DNA from: Paracamarosporium sp. OC-R06-R3
Taxonomy: Eukaryota; Ascomycota; Dothideomycetes; Pleosporales; Didymosphaeriaceae
Direction: 5' to 3'
DNA length: 64,000 bases
Assembly (NCBI GenBank): GCA_019828545.1
Contig: JACVRA010000051.1
Coordinates: 124,001-188,000, forward strand
Shown here: piece by piece, positions 22,314-33,200 of the stretch
Numbering within the stretch: position 1 is the stretch's first letter
Layout: the number at the start of each line of letters is the position of its first letter
Translations under genes and position numbers: made by a program
The notes under the pieces: model-generated
Database searches by the model: none
What the model was told of the DNA's origin: nothing
The model's input: only the letters and a program-made list of their open reading frames with translations

Positions 22314-23316
22314 TTATATCCCCATCCTCTGCCTCTCCCAGCTCCCCACCCCATCCCCAAGATCAATCCCCATGCCCACCGTCCCCTTCTCACCATACCC
22401 CGGCGCCCCCTTCACCATCTCAAACGCCTCCCCGATCCTCTCTGGTGGCGGACTCCTCAGTTCCTTTTCAACACCCGGCGCCACGCCCTCGGGCCCATCG
22501 CCCCAGATAAACCACTGCACGCCCAGCCCCAGATCGCACACGGCCTGGAAGATACCGCAGATTTTAAACGCCCAGGGCACCTCGCCGGCCGCGGATGCGA
22601 AAAAGAACCACATCTTGAATGTGTCGCCAACAATCCAGTTTGCAATGACGCTGGGCCGGAACCCCTTGCACCCTCTGCGCTGCCAGTTCGCGAGCAGCTG
22701 CGGCAAAGGCAGCGTCGCTTCGACCGTGAGCGCAATGTACCCCAGGATATCCGTGTACGGGATGAACAGACTTGTGCTCGAGAGGCAGACATGTAGAACC
22801 AGCAGCGCGAGCGCAAAGTACGACACAAACGCCCAGTACGGGCGCGGCGAGCGCCACTGCCAGAAGTCGTAGGGCCGCTTGCGCGCCGCGGCTGGCTGGA
22901 ATGGGATGTGGTGCGCAGCGCGGGGGCGGTGCGTCAGCGCGGTGTGCAGGAGGAGGATGTGGATTGTGATCATGAGGAGCGACTGGATGAGGAGCGAGGT
23001 GCTGAAGTGCGCGCCGAACCAGTAGAATACTCTGTGGTTGGGGCGGTCGTTAGATTAGAGTGGGAGGAGGGGAGGAGGGGAGGAGGAGGAGAGGTGTACT
23101 TGAGGATGCTGGCTACGAGCATGATCAGCGGGATGTCGAGGGAGAAGCCGGCGGAGGAGCGCGTCCGGTGGATGCTGTAGATCTGGTCTGCATAGCTGGT
23201 TATTGGGCTTGTGGCGATGCTGTGCTGGTGTTAGTGCGGCGATTCGAGAAGAGTGTTGTTTTGGCGACGCACAATATGGGCGCGATCGAGGTGACGATGT
23301 CGTTGATGAAGCCCAT
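22314..23316 (-). CDS. PQ-loop repeat membrane protein (SLC66A2/Any1-like)
   Basis: Seven-helix PQ-loop family protein of endomembranes; the yeast relative Any1 and human PQLC1/SLC66A2 act at Golgi/endosomes in lipid asymmetry or transport. Three exons on minus: 23316-23273, 23219-23100, 23031-22314 (introns 53 and 68 nt); 293 aa. Splicing builds the first PQ-loop region (SPITSYADQIYSIHRTRSS, with the PQ pair replaced), then SILK joined to VFYWFGAHF. The second PQ loop, TLPLPQLLANWQRRGCKGF, is intact. The DFWQW motif between the halves and GDTFKMWFFF are diagnostic of this subfamily. The C-terminus ends in a Gly-rich cytosolic tail. Family assignment is firm; transported substrate unknown. 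It is divergent from the gene at 23844. Confidence 0.88.
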
Positions 23317-23843
23317 GGTGGCTTTTTGGTCCGATTGGACCCGGAATAGAAGCAGAAGCAAGCGACGGCGCGAGGCGTTCCAGAGGTGAATTGTCGGCGC
23401 CGAGATGCTCGCTGGACGCGAAGAAAACGCGGTGTTTACTTCGCGGGCGTCAGAATCGAAAAGGAGCCGCGGCGTGCCGTCGATCTTGGGCTAAGCTTCG
23501 CTGCATTAGCGCCCGTGGTAGGGCTGCCGATAAGGCCTTATCGTTTGGTGGGTGCCTTTCGCCCCGCCACATGCCAGACGCGCATCCCGCAATTGATTCC
23601 TGTAGCCTTTCCACCACGATTGTCTGCTTTACTATAGTGTTTCTTTGGTAACGAAGAACGCGGTCGATGAAAAGGCAGGAGGCACTCCCAGCCTGCTACC
23701 CTGCTGTTTAAAACGTAGGAAGCTTCCCCTCCGAAAACCTACTCCTTGTTTCCGCCATAGCAGCGTGGTTGATCTTTTAAACAGCATCATAACAAAACCC
23801 CTTAGAGATCTTTACAACCTACAATACAGGTTATCCCCTCACC
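23317..23843. other. Divergent promoter region
   Basis: About 0.5 kb shared upstream region of the PQ-loop gene (minus) and the AIG2-like gene (plus). No coding frame or clear TATA box; it may hold promoters for both. Confidence 0.5.
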
Positions 23844-24573
23844 ATGGCAGGCGAAACGCACACAGCCTTCTTCTACGGCACTCTGATGGCCCCGCCCGTC
23901 CTCCACCGCGTAATCTGGGGCCAGCCCACTCCACCCACACCCGCGCACGCCTCCCTCCTCCATATCCGCCCAGCGATCCTCCACGCGCATCAACGCCGTC
24001 AAGTCCGACATGCAGATTACCCTGCCGTCCTACCCTCGTCTCCATCCTCCTCCGTGCGCGGCACCCTCGTAACGGGCCTCACAGACGGCGACATCTGGCG
24101 CCTCGACATCTTCGAAGGCGACATGTACGAGCGGCGCAAAGTACGCGTGCGCGTTCTCGAGCAGAAAGACAGCAAGCTTGACTCCGGCGAAGGCGGCATG
24201 GGCGACCTCTCACAGAAAGAATCCGACAACGTCGAAGGCGAAGAAGTCACAGCCGAGACATACATATGGGTAGCGCCGGCCTCGGACCTCGAAGACGAAG
24301 AGTGGGACTTCAGCGAGTTTGTGTGGGATAAGATGAAGCGGTGGGTGGGGCGCGAGGCTGCGGACATGGACGAGGGGTTTCAGGGTAGGCAGTCGATTAA
24401 TGGTGAACCTTTTGGGGGTTTGCGTAGGGTTATGCTGACACTTTGCAGATGTTGATGATGCGGTGGCTGCGGGGAAGGATCCGACCGGGGGGAGGGGCGC
24501 GAATGGGAGTATTACGAGGCAGTTAGAGAAGGAGGGAAAGACGGAGGAGGAGGCGTTAGGTGCGGCTGTTTAA
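23844..24573 (+). CDS. AIG2/gamma-glutamylcyclotransferase-like protein
   Basis: GGCT-fold protein; enzymes of this fold release 5-oxoproline from gamma-glutamyl compounds. Exons 23844-24384 and 24449-24573 with a 64-nt intron (GTAGGC...GCAG); 221 aa. The substrate-loop motif FFYGTLMAPPVLHRV is near the N-terminus. The glutamate of DIFEGDMYERRKV sits in the position of the family's catalytic acid. A long acidic insertion (residues about 110-140) and a charged C-terminal helix follow. Fungal AIG2-like proteins of this length have mostly not been assayed, so the enzyme activity is inference from the fold. Confidence 0.85.
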
Positions 24574-25290
24574 GGGGGGGTGGTGGATTTGGTAGGGAGG
24601 GAATGTGGTGGGGGTGGAGGATATACCCATAGATGTGCAGTGTGCGCATAGAGTTTAGAACACACTGGAATAAACAATTGTCTTTTGCTACGCTACAAGC
24701 TCTTAATAGGTCCTCTGCAAGGATGAAAATACTCATCTGCTTGTAGATAAGAAGCCAGACTACCTTTCACGGCATTCGCACCTTCTCGCTCATCTATCCT
24801 TGAGCAGTTCTATCCATACAATGGAACAATTTCCTTACCTATTCGCAATTGCGAGGGAAATTTGACGCCCCCGGTGACCCCATAAATAACTCTACAAATA
24901 GCATCTACAGAAGTGCAAAGGTGAATTGTAGAAGAGGTTGTTGAATGGCTATGTAGCAAGTGTAGGTAAGGTATTGATACTGATACTTGGAGAAGAAGAA
25001 AAGCTTACTACCGAAGTGTGAATAATTATTGTCGTGGTAGACGGACGTGCGGCAAGGATCTCACAACCAGTGATGTATAGCTTATTACGACCACGCATGA
25101 TCGAACTCTAGTTCATCAGACACCACAAGGATGACGGCGAGCACTCCACGCAAAAGAGAATGTCGAACATGCAATGCGACTTCTACTAGAATCTTGAGCA
25201 TAGATCGTAATATACAGAATTAGGTCAAGCCAGCCCTTTCCCCCTCTGTCCAGTACGCCACAAACCACTCAATCTCCACGCAAACCTCCC
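24574..25290. other. Convergent intergenic region
   Basis: About 0.7 kb between the AIG2-like and SnoaL-like genes; no supported coding frame. Confidence 0.5.
24669..24674 (+). terminator. Poly(A)-like signal of the AIG2-like gene
   Basis: AATAAA about 96 nt after the stop codon; assigned by position only. Confidence 0.3.
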
Positions 25291-25740
25291 CTATCCATGC
25301 AAAACCGCACGATCCCCCGTCGTCCATAGCACCTTGAACCCCCACTTGCTAATCTTCCACACCCCCTCCGCCCCATCCCACACAAACCCCATATCATACA
25401 ACGATGCCGCCGTATACGACGTATCCTCCTCCTTAAACGCATCTTCCTCCCGCACATGGTACGATATCGCCGTCGCCGTAAGCGAAGCTTCTTCCGCATC
25501 GTCATCTTTTAGGTCGACGCGGATGTTGCTGATCACGTGTGTAGTCACGACGTGGAAGACGCGCTCGAAGAAGTCGTTGATTGCGGGCCAACCGGTTATT
25601 GTGGTGGGGCCGACGGTGAGTGTCATGGCGGGGGTTTGGAGACAGGATGAGGCGAAGAGGGCGCGGTTGTTTGTGTCGAGGGCGAGGATGCAGCGGTGGA
25701 GGGTGTCGGTTATGGCTTCGCGGGGGGTTAGGGGGGGCAT
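25291..25740 (-). CDS. SnoaL-like (NTF2 superfamily) protein
   Basis: 149-aa intronless protein of the NTF2/SnoaL cone-shaped alpha+beta barrel. An N-terminal helix pair (PREAITDTLHRCILALDTNN), WPAINDFFERVFHVVTTHVISNIRVDL, a TATAISYHVR strand, and the closing WKISKWGFKVLWTTGD strand follow the usual order of this fold. Members include polyketide cyclases, hydroxylases and dehydratases, and many small stress-related proteins with unknown substrate. No biosynthetic cluster is adjacent. Function unknown; fold assignment moderately strong. Confidence 0.75.
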   Translation of the reverse strand: MPPLTPREAITDTLHRCILALDTNNRALFASSCLQTPAMTLTVGPTTITGWPAINDFFERVFHVVTTHVISNIRVDLKDDDAEEASLTATAISYHVREEDAFKEEDTSYTAASLYDMGFVWDGAEGVWKISKWGFKVLWTTGDRAVLHG

Positions 25741-26163
25741 TGTGGGCAGTCAAGGGAAGTAATGTGAAGTAAAGTCAGTTTGAGAGGCGTGGAAGTATAT
25801 GTAGTCACTTTGATTTGGATTGTTCTTACTTTCTTAGCAACGCTTTATATTCATTTTGGCTGAGCTAACGTGGGTTTATCGGGTTTATGAAAACGAATCG
25901 GAGTTTACTGGAACATATTGGAGTTACGAGCTGGGAACTGAGTCCTGTAATTCGTCAGCATTGATTCTCTTTCTCTTGGGATGAAGTGATGCAGTATGGG
26001 AAGCCTAGCAATCGAGAGGCTCGCTCGGATTTCTCGCGCGTTGATTGGTCGCGCGACCATGGTAAGGCTCCGCCCACTATTCAAAAGTTAGCTGAGATTT
26101 TTAATGAAGGCGGTTTTGCGCCGATAAAATTCAGTCTATCGTGGGAAAATTAGATTATACTCG
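25741..26163. other. Intergenic, no gene recognised
   Basis: About 0.4 kb; nothing recognisable. Confidence 0.5.
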
Positions 26164-26670
26164 TCATATAGAAGACCCTGAAACTGGGCCAAGTCGTAGT
26201 AGCTTCCACAGTCTGCTGATAGGATAAAATATACTATGAGGAGCCGTCATGCCCATGCCTTGTTCGAGCATCGCCCGCTCCATTGTCAGCTGCTGGTTTT
26301 TGCTCACTGTCTTCTTCCGTTTACATTGTTTCAAAGCGCCTCGCAGCGCAACTTCAAGCGCAATACTTAGACCGTTGAGATTGTTGTGCGTTAGTCTCAG
26401 GCCCTTGTCATACAAAATGACATGGTACTGCGGGCTCTGTTTATCTGGATTCAACACATCAGCGAAGTTCTCTCTAAATGCAGCTAGTAAGAAAACACTA
26501 GATATGAACGTATTAACGATTAGGAGCTCAGATGCAATGGTACCCAGTTCTTGAAGGTCCTCGATGTTTTGTAGACTGAGCGTGATTTCTTTGACGACTT
26601 CTGTGCTTGTGGAGTGGGCGGTTGCAAGTCTGTCGAAAACGAGATTTTGTGTGGATGTTGCGCCTGCCAT
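26164..26670 (-). CDS. Unknown 168-aa helical protein
   Basis: I do not recognise a family. The frame opens at an ATG in good context (CTCAATGG) about 50 nt downstream of a TATATA stretch at 26720-26731, which favours a real gene. The product looks mostly helical: STEVVKEITLSLQNIEDLQELG, then a hydrophobic stretch ELLIVNTFISSVFLLAAF, then a basic segment QCKRKK near residue 115. It loosely resembles the small all-helical N-terminal domains of fungal STAND proteins, but has no NTPase after it and could be an unrelated orphan. A downstream intron cannot be excluded. Confidence 0.5.
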   Translation of the reverse strand: MAGATSTQNLVFDRLATAHSTSTEVVKEITLSLQNIEDLQELGTIASELLIVNTFISSVFLLAAFRENFADVLNPDKQSPQYHVILYDKGLRLTHNNLNGLSIALEVALRGALKQCKRKKTVSKNQQLTMERAMLEQGMGMTAPHSIFYPISRLWKLLRLGPVSGSSI

Positions 26671-27362
26671 TGAGAAGTAGGTTGTTCTTCTAAATCATGA
26701 GTGGTTGGGGAATTGGGATGATATATAAAGTTTGGCGGAGCATTGTGAATGTATAGAACTATACGAAACAAAGGATTGACTCTGCGATCATTGTGTAGTT
26801 GCTAAACATGATAGAGGGGTTGAGCGGGCGCGAGGTCTTGTTCATCGTTGGCCGAATTGGGTAGAAAGGAGTGGGGCCAATGATTTCTCAATTCATCGAA
26901 AAGCGAGGAGCAGTATTCAAGACTCCGAGACAATGCTGGGGCAGGGATATCAAGCGCGGATTTCCTCGCTTTCGGTGAATTCGCTCTTTTCATGGTAGAG
27001 CCGAAGGCAGCGACGCTGATCCTGGGGCTGATTTTTAAGCAAAGGTCTTGATAATGACTAGCTGTTTACTCTGCCACGAATCACATGAAAGGCGTGGATA
27101 CTGCTAACATGTTGCGGACTCCCGATAAGAATCGTGATTGATGAGCTATGTGGCAGGCTTTGCGCAGGGTTTACCGAGTGCCCGTCGGAGCTAGCTACAA
27201 GAGCCGCGGCATTCCTCATTTGAGCCTGCTATTGGCTACATGCTCCACTAAGTCCACTATATAGCAAGCTTTTGTCGACGTCGTAACAGACAGTACTAGC
27301 AAAAACGATCCCTTTGTTACACCCAAAGCTGCAACAACACATTATCACTTCGTTAAATCACA
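26671..27362. other. Divergent intergenic region
   Basis: About 0.7 kb between the unknown minus-strand gene and the GST gene. A 63-codon minus frame at 26802-26993 has no recognisable signature. Promoters of both neighbours should lie here. Confidence 0.5.
27258..27264 (+). promoter_or_regulatory. TATA box of the GST gene
   Basis: TATATAG lies 105 nt upstream of the GST start codon; assigned by sequence and distance. Confidence 0.4.
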
Positions 27363-28061
27363 ATGGCAAAACTCACAGTCCACCACCTCCAAGTCGGGCA
27401 GGGCGAGCGCATTCCTCTCCTGCTCGAGGAACTAGGCATCCCATACGAACTCAAGCTCTACCAGCGCGACCCATTCTTGTCGCCACCAGACCTAAAGAAA
27501 GTACACCCAATGGGCGCATCGCCAGTTCTAGAAGACGCAACTTCGGACCCAGAGAATCCGCTTCTTCTCGCAGAGTCCGGCGCCATCGTTGACTACATCA
27601 TCCACAAATATGGAAACGGAAGACTTGCCCTGCCGCCTTCGCACCCCAACTACGCAGACTATCTGTACTGGTTACATTTCTCGAACGGAAATTTACAGCC
27701 CACCATCTTTCGCAGGTTCCAGTCACGCCTGCTGGGTGTCGACCCGCAGAATCCACGCTACATAGCGACTGACGAGCGTGTACACACTGCACTCAAGCAT
27801 ATCAACAACCGCCTTGCATCCAACGACTACTTTGCTGGTGAAGAATATACCGCCGCAGACGTAATGACAGTGTGGTGCTTCACGACGATGCGCAAGTTCG
27901 AGCCCGTAGATTTGACAGATTATCCTGGCATTTTGGCGTGGCTGAAGAGGGTTACGGCGCGGCCTGCTTATCAGGCGGCGATGAAAAAGAGCGATCCAGA
28001 GCTTGACTTGGAGGCTGGAATTAGTGCGAAGGGACCGCCGCCGTTTGTGCCCAAGAAGTAA
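27363..28061 (+). CDS. Glutathione S-transferase (Gtt1-like)
   Basis: 232-aa intronless cytosolic transferase that conjugates glutathione to electrophiles. The thioredoxin-fold N-terminal domain (residues about 3-90) has HHLQVGQGERIPLLLEELG, the cis-Pro element MGASPVLED, and the glutathione-binding LLAESGAIVDYI with its Glu-Ser pair. The all-helical C-terminal domain carries the N-capping/hydrophobic staple region YTAADVMTVW and ends in a Pro-rich PPPFVPKK tail. Overall layout matches the fungal Gtt1-like group. Start context CACAATGG is good. Its neighbour is a secreted DJ-1-like protein, but nothing shows that the two act together. Confidence 0.92.
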   Translation: MAKLTVHHLQVGQGERIPLLLEELGIPYELKLYQRDPFLSPPDLKKVHPMGASPVLEDATSDPENPLLLAESGAIVDYIIHKYGNGRLALPPSHPNYADYLYWLHFSNGNLQPTIFRRFQSRLLGVDPQNPRYIATDERVHTALKHINNRLASNDYFAGEEYTAADVMTVWCFTTMRKFEPVDLTDYPGILAWLKRVTARPAYQAAMKKSDPELDLEAGISAKGPPPFVPKK

Positions 28062-29076
28062 GCTGCTCTCTCATGCTGAGCTGGTATTTGGGTTGATGAT
28101 TGCAGAATACAGAAGCTGTGAGCCCAATATGTACATAGGATCTCTACTCCAGGACACTAACTACCTCAATGGAACCTCTCCCTTGTTCATTTTCGTTCTA
28201 TGCGTGGTGTCATTCTAAAGCAGTGTTGATCTAACTTAGGGAAACCTAGTTGATAAAAGCTTTCCTACAGGTGGTCGGAAAATTCAACCATATGAAGCGT
28301 CACGTTGCTGGCCACGGCATCTTGGCACATTGACTCCCATACAAGTCTAGAATCATGTTTCGCATTCGCATTTACGTGGTCATGTGCGTGAACTATACAA
28401 GATCATTACTGGATAGTCAGGTCACCTGTCTAGTGACTCAATTACATGATCGAGGTAGTCTCTTATTCCCATGTATATAGTGCATGCAGATAAATAGAGT
28501 GAGTAGCATAGAGGAGTGTTTGATCGATGATTGCCTTGTGCGTATGTATACTTGTAAGCTGTAATAGGTGCTGCTTGGTTGCGTGCTTAGCTCTTCCAAT
28601 AATTCACAATGCAGATGTCACCGGATGAGGCACTTTGCGCATGTTGTAATATCGTAGTGCAGTAGCGAAAGCTGTTCACTTAGCCTAGTCTTGTTTTGGG
28701 AAGTGCGTCCCCACTTCTGGGAACGGCTCCCTGAAATCTCCTACCATGGCTGCCATGCTTCCATCGCTCCTCTCGCTCTCTCGGGCAATTGCATCGCCAA
28801 GAAATATGTGTTACAAGGCTACATTACGACTGGTCGGTTGGAGGCAGTGCGCGCCCAAGCGGGGCATGGTCCTGCAACGAATAAATGAAGAGTCCGGCCT
28901 GTAGTCGCGAAGGATGCGTGCTGTCAATTAGTCCCTATGCTGTATGGCCGTGCTCTAACGGCCGTTGTATGGATCCTTATAAAGCATTTTGAACCTCAGA
29001 TTACACTACTGTTTCCATCCACACTCTCATTCTCTTCTTGTCTATATTCCTTTGGTACCATTCTGTCCATATAAAC
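28062..29076. other. Intergenic, no gene recognised
   Basis: About 1 kb between GST and the DJ-1-like gene; short frames only. Ends in the promoter of the latter. Confidence 0.5.
28978..28984 (+). promoter_or_regulatory. TATA box of the DJ-1/PfpI-like gene
   Basis: TATAAAG 93 nt upstream of the start codon. Confidence 0.45.
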
Positions 29077-29875
29077 ATGGGGTTTATCAAGACATTAGGC
29101 ACTGGTGCCCTGACTCTCGGCTTGCTGGCCTTCCAGGCATCTGCTTGTACGTCTACTCCAGACTTTGATTTAGTTGCGACTAACTTCCACAGCTTTGAAC
29201 GGTACTCTTCCTCAGAAGTATGGCATCGTCTTGTTTCGCGCTTTTGACACGACCGATGTGACTGGTCCACTGGAAGTTTTGAACTTCATAGGCATACTGT
29301 ACAACACCGAAATCGCCTTCATCTCGGAAACGCTGGACCCGGTTTCGACCCAGCCTTTGACTATGAATCCGAAAAATTCGTCCGTATGGACTTCACTCAC
29401 GCCTACTCACACATTTGACACGGCCCCTGAAGTGGATGTTCTCATTGTCCCTGGTGGTCCCGGTGCACGCAACCCCAACATGACGGCTGTCTGGAACTAC
29501 ATCGCAGAGGCGGCACCTAAGACTAAGCACGTCCTCAACATCTGCACTGGGTCCGGCGTCTCAGCAAAGGCTGGTATCATGGATGGTAGAAAGGCGACGA
29601 CAAACAAGTCGGCATGGAAGACAATAACCGCATATGGCCCGAATACAACCTGGGTACCGAAGGCCCGTTGGGTCGAGGACAACTCCGCCGAGCCTCCGAT
29701 CTGGAGCTCGTCTGGCGTCACGGCTGGGTTTGATATGATGTTGCAGTTCGTGGAAAACGTCTACAGTCTTCAAAACGCAACGTATATCTCGAACCTCATC
29801 GAGCATGTTCGCATTACCGATCCTAACGACGACCCATTCGCCGTCAACATCAACGAGACAGTTGCCCGTATCTAA
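29077..29875 (+). CDS. Secreted DJ-1/PfpI-family protein
   Basis: Class I glutamine-amidotransferase-like fold. Exons 29077-29146 and 29193-29875 with a 46-nt intron (GTACGT...CACAG); 250 aa. Exon 1 encodes almost exactly a signal peptide (MGFIKTLGTGALTLGLLAF ending AS); the mature part starts SLNGTLPQKYGIVLFRAFD. The nucleophile elbow HVLNICTGSG contains the conserved Cys, and the family's DVTGPLEVLNF and DVLIVPGGPG elements are present. Several N-glycosylation sequons (NGT, NTT, NAT, NET) fit a secreted protein. Relatives include isonitrile hydratase and ThiJ-like proteins, but the reaction here is unknown. Intracellular relatives lack the signal, so the secretory form is notable. Confidence 0.88.
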
Positions 29876-30261
29876 GCATCGACGTATAATGTGAGAAGAG
29901 TTGGAGACATACTTAGTGTTTAAGTATAGGTGATCTAAATCATACTGAATTCAAGAATACACACATCGTGCATATGGTGTCATTTCATTTCGTGTAGGTT
30001 TCACTGTTCTCGAAATATTGATGCCGTTGCTTATTCACATGATCATGGACATCTACGACCGTCAGCTTTGACCGCAAGGGTCCCACTAGAGATGCTCATT
30101 GCATAAAAATACCAGTTTCACTTGATAAAGAAAAGCCCTTTGCACTCAGCTCCATTCTTCAACACCAGCTCTTCACAACAATGACTCAACTTCGAGATAT
30201 CATCCTGATCAACCACTAGTCTTACATCTACTACTCCCACAACGACCGCGATATACCCAAA
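29876..30261. other. Intergenic, no gene recognised
   Basis: About 0.4 kb, AT-rich, between two plus-strand genes; nothing recognisable. Confidence 0.5.
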
Positions 30262-33200
30262 ATGGCATCCGACTTGTTCATTCCTCTTGGACCCTACGAA
30301 GCTGAAGAGGGACTGGAGTCTTCCCCATTCTATCGCCACCACCACTTCAAGTCCAGCGGACGTTCACTTGAAGGCCTCCATCCAATTGCACTACGACATC
30401 TCGAGCTACTGAGTACAGAAGAGCGTACAGAGCTCGCATCTCAATGTGAAGCTATAGAGTCGAGCAGGGAATTGAATGATGTAAGCGTTGGGATGTGGCG
30501 CATTCGTGAGACTCGTGAATCGTTGCGAAAGTGGAACCAACTTGGGTTCAAGTATGAGCGATTCAAGAGCGATACGAAGGATAGGTCCCAAGGCGCTGCA
30601 CCTAACTATTTCAAAAATGGTAGTGTAAGCCAACCTAAGATCGATGCACCAAAGAGGATCCAAAAAGATATGCGTACAGACATAGACATTGTTGGACAAG
30701 ATTTGAGGCGGGATCATATCCACGATGAATTGGACTTAAGCACGGATGCTTCCCTTCATCTTTCCTCTAATCTTCTCGAGATGGACGTCCAGGCTGTATC
30801 GATGGAAGAATTGTTACATGCTGCCGAATCATTCAAGGCAAAAGGTGATGAGCGTAGCAAGAAGCTTGGTCTCCCACCACCACCCTTCAGTGATAACATG
30901 CCACCAAAGACTACCTTGGGAAATGACCGTCCTCTCTCGAACGTTACAGCACTCCGCAAGCCTCGTCGCTTCACATCCGCACTTGGATCGCCTCAGAAGG
31001 AGTTTCACAAGATTACATCTCTGACAACTTCTCCTAATGTAGCTACCAATGAGTGTCTTCGCGGACCTATAGGTGGAGTTACTCGTGACACCATAACGAA
31101 GAGTCAGCAAGCATCAATCAACAACGCAGAAAATCACGTCTTGAAAAGCGACACCTCTGTTTGCCGTGAGAACGAGCGCATTGCCAAAGATATATCTCTA
31201 TCCGAATTCCAACAAGCAGTCTCTATAGCTGCTCATACAGATCCTCTCAGCGTAGCGTCAGTGATAGTCAACTGGGAGGTCAAGCCTTCTGTTCCCAGCA
31301 CCCCAGCTTCTCGCGGTGACGGAGAAGTCCGTGACATTCTAGCCTGTGGCGATATAAATTCTGCACCCAATACTCCGATTTTCCACATCAATGACAAAAC
31401 ATCGACCGACGCTCCAGCTGCTCAAAGCCCTGGTGCATTTTCGGTCGAGTCTGTGGAATTCTTATCCGATGATTCAGAGGATGATTATGCATTGTCGCCT
31501 GATTCTAGGGCGACATTTGGATCTGATTTTCTGAGTCAAGATGGTCTTGCATTTGATCCTCATGACGAAGTAGAGTCCATTGGATTGAGCGACCTTGCGA
31601 GTTCGTTCCCGGGTTCAGCCAGCCCTGAGTCTCACGGTGTAGCTTCGCCTGTAGAGGTGGATGTGCTTGAACCTGTACCAATTTCTGAGGACGGAGTTGT
31701 ACGCCTAGCTGCGGAGAATATGGTCTCATCCTCTCCGAGCTCTGCATCACCTCGTTCTAATGTTATGCACTCAGGTGCTACCTCTTCCGAAGGAAAAGCC
31801 TTGATCGAAGTTCTATCAGAACACAGCTTCTCAAGCTCCTCTTCTCCTGTCTTTCCTGCTGAGGATACGCAAGAAGATATTATTCCAGACTCAAGTCTTG
31901 ACGAGGTCAAAATCCCCGCTCCGATCGAAATCGCACACCCATCAACTACCGCAGACAACCGTGCACAAGAAGTCCCGATGCGAGTCACTTCCATGACTCA
32001 GTTATCTCCCAACATGGAAGCTTCGCATGAGTTCGTCTCAGACGGCGCACCCTTGACTCTCCGCAATTCAGGAGACGTCTCGGTCAAGTCTACATCCACG
32101 GCTGACTGCTCACCTTCCTTCCCCCTTCTTCCTGATCCTCTCATTTCGCATCCGACTGGTGGGCTACCTATTCCCGCTCTTTACAACGAGAACTCGACCA
32201 GTTTGAAGACTGTGAGTCCTGTTTTGAGTAACGGTGATCCCGAAGTATTTCCATTCCAAGACGAACACAAGCAACAACCTGTGCCCTTTAGTGTGGACCG
32301 GAATGTTCCTCCAGCTGAAGGCCCCTTTTCTCCTATTCCGGCTCCTGCGACCTTGGCCAACTCCGTTCCCGGCGGCATATCACACCCTGATGGTATCGTG
32401 AATGAAAATAAGCCATGCAATGAGGAGTCGAAGAAGGTAGAGTTTAAAGCGTCTCCGCCTCCAGAGGCCCGCAAAGCGGACGTGTGCAATACGTGTGCAG
32501 AGGTGCAAGAGCATGTCATAGCCACGACACCTTCACGCTCATCAATGGCTCAGAATGTGCATCCAGCGATCCCTATTGACAAAGTTTCTGTCACTGTAGA
32601 TGCTGCTGCTTCCGGAACGCAAGACAGCACTATGGTATACGACAAACGTACCACAGTGAAACAAGCCATCCCAACCATTGACATCTCCAAAGCGCCGGAC
32701 GACGTTAATTCCAAAGTGTCACACACTGCCCATGGCACGATCCCGGGTAACTCCGACCTCCAAGTTCCTAAGAAGGACACAAACTCCGACACCAGCACAA
32801 CCTCCCTTAGCTCCCATGGAACAACCAATAACCCCATACCCACCGGGAACTCACTCACAAACGACTACGGCATAACCACCGAAGACTGGACAGCCCTCGT
32901 TCACCGCGCTACTCAACACCAGCCTAGCCAGAACGATCCATTGGACCTCTCCTTCCTCACTCAAGACCCCTTCCAAGCCCGCGAAATCTATCCTCTCAAG
33001 GTCCCTCATGATGCCGGACAGCCTTCCACCCGACCAAAAGGCATAGTTTATCTCTGGATGATCTGGGAAAATCTAACCTGCATATTCATCACGTACACGC
33101 TTGTATCCATCAACCCATCTATGCGTGCGCCCTCAGAGCTCTACCTTGCTTCAGGCTCAGTATTAGGTGGTATTGGAGCAGTACTGTGGTACTCTGAGCG

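Noticed and set aside
22188..22872. Long plus-strand open frames of about 200 codons
   Set aside because: They are antisense to the PQ-loop protein exon, have Pro/His/Arg-rich unnatural composition, and no family signature.
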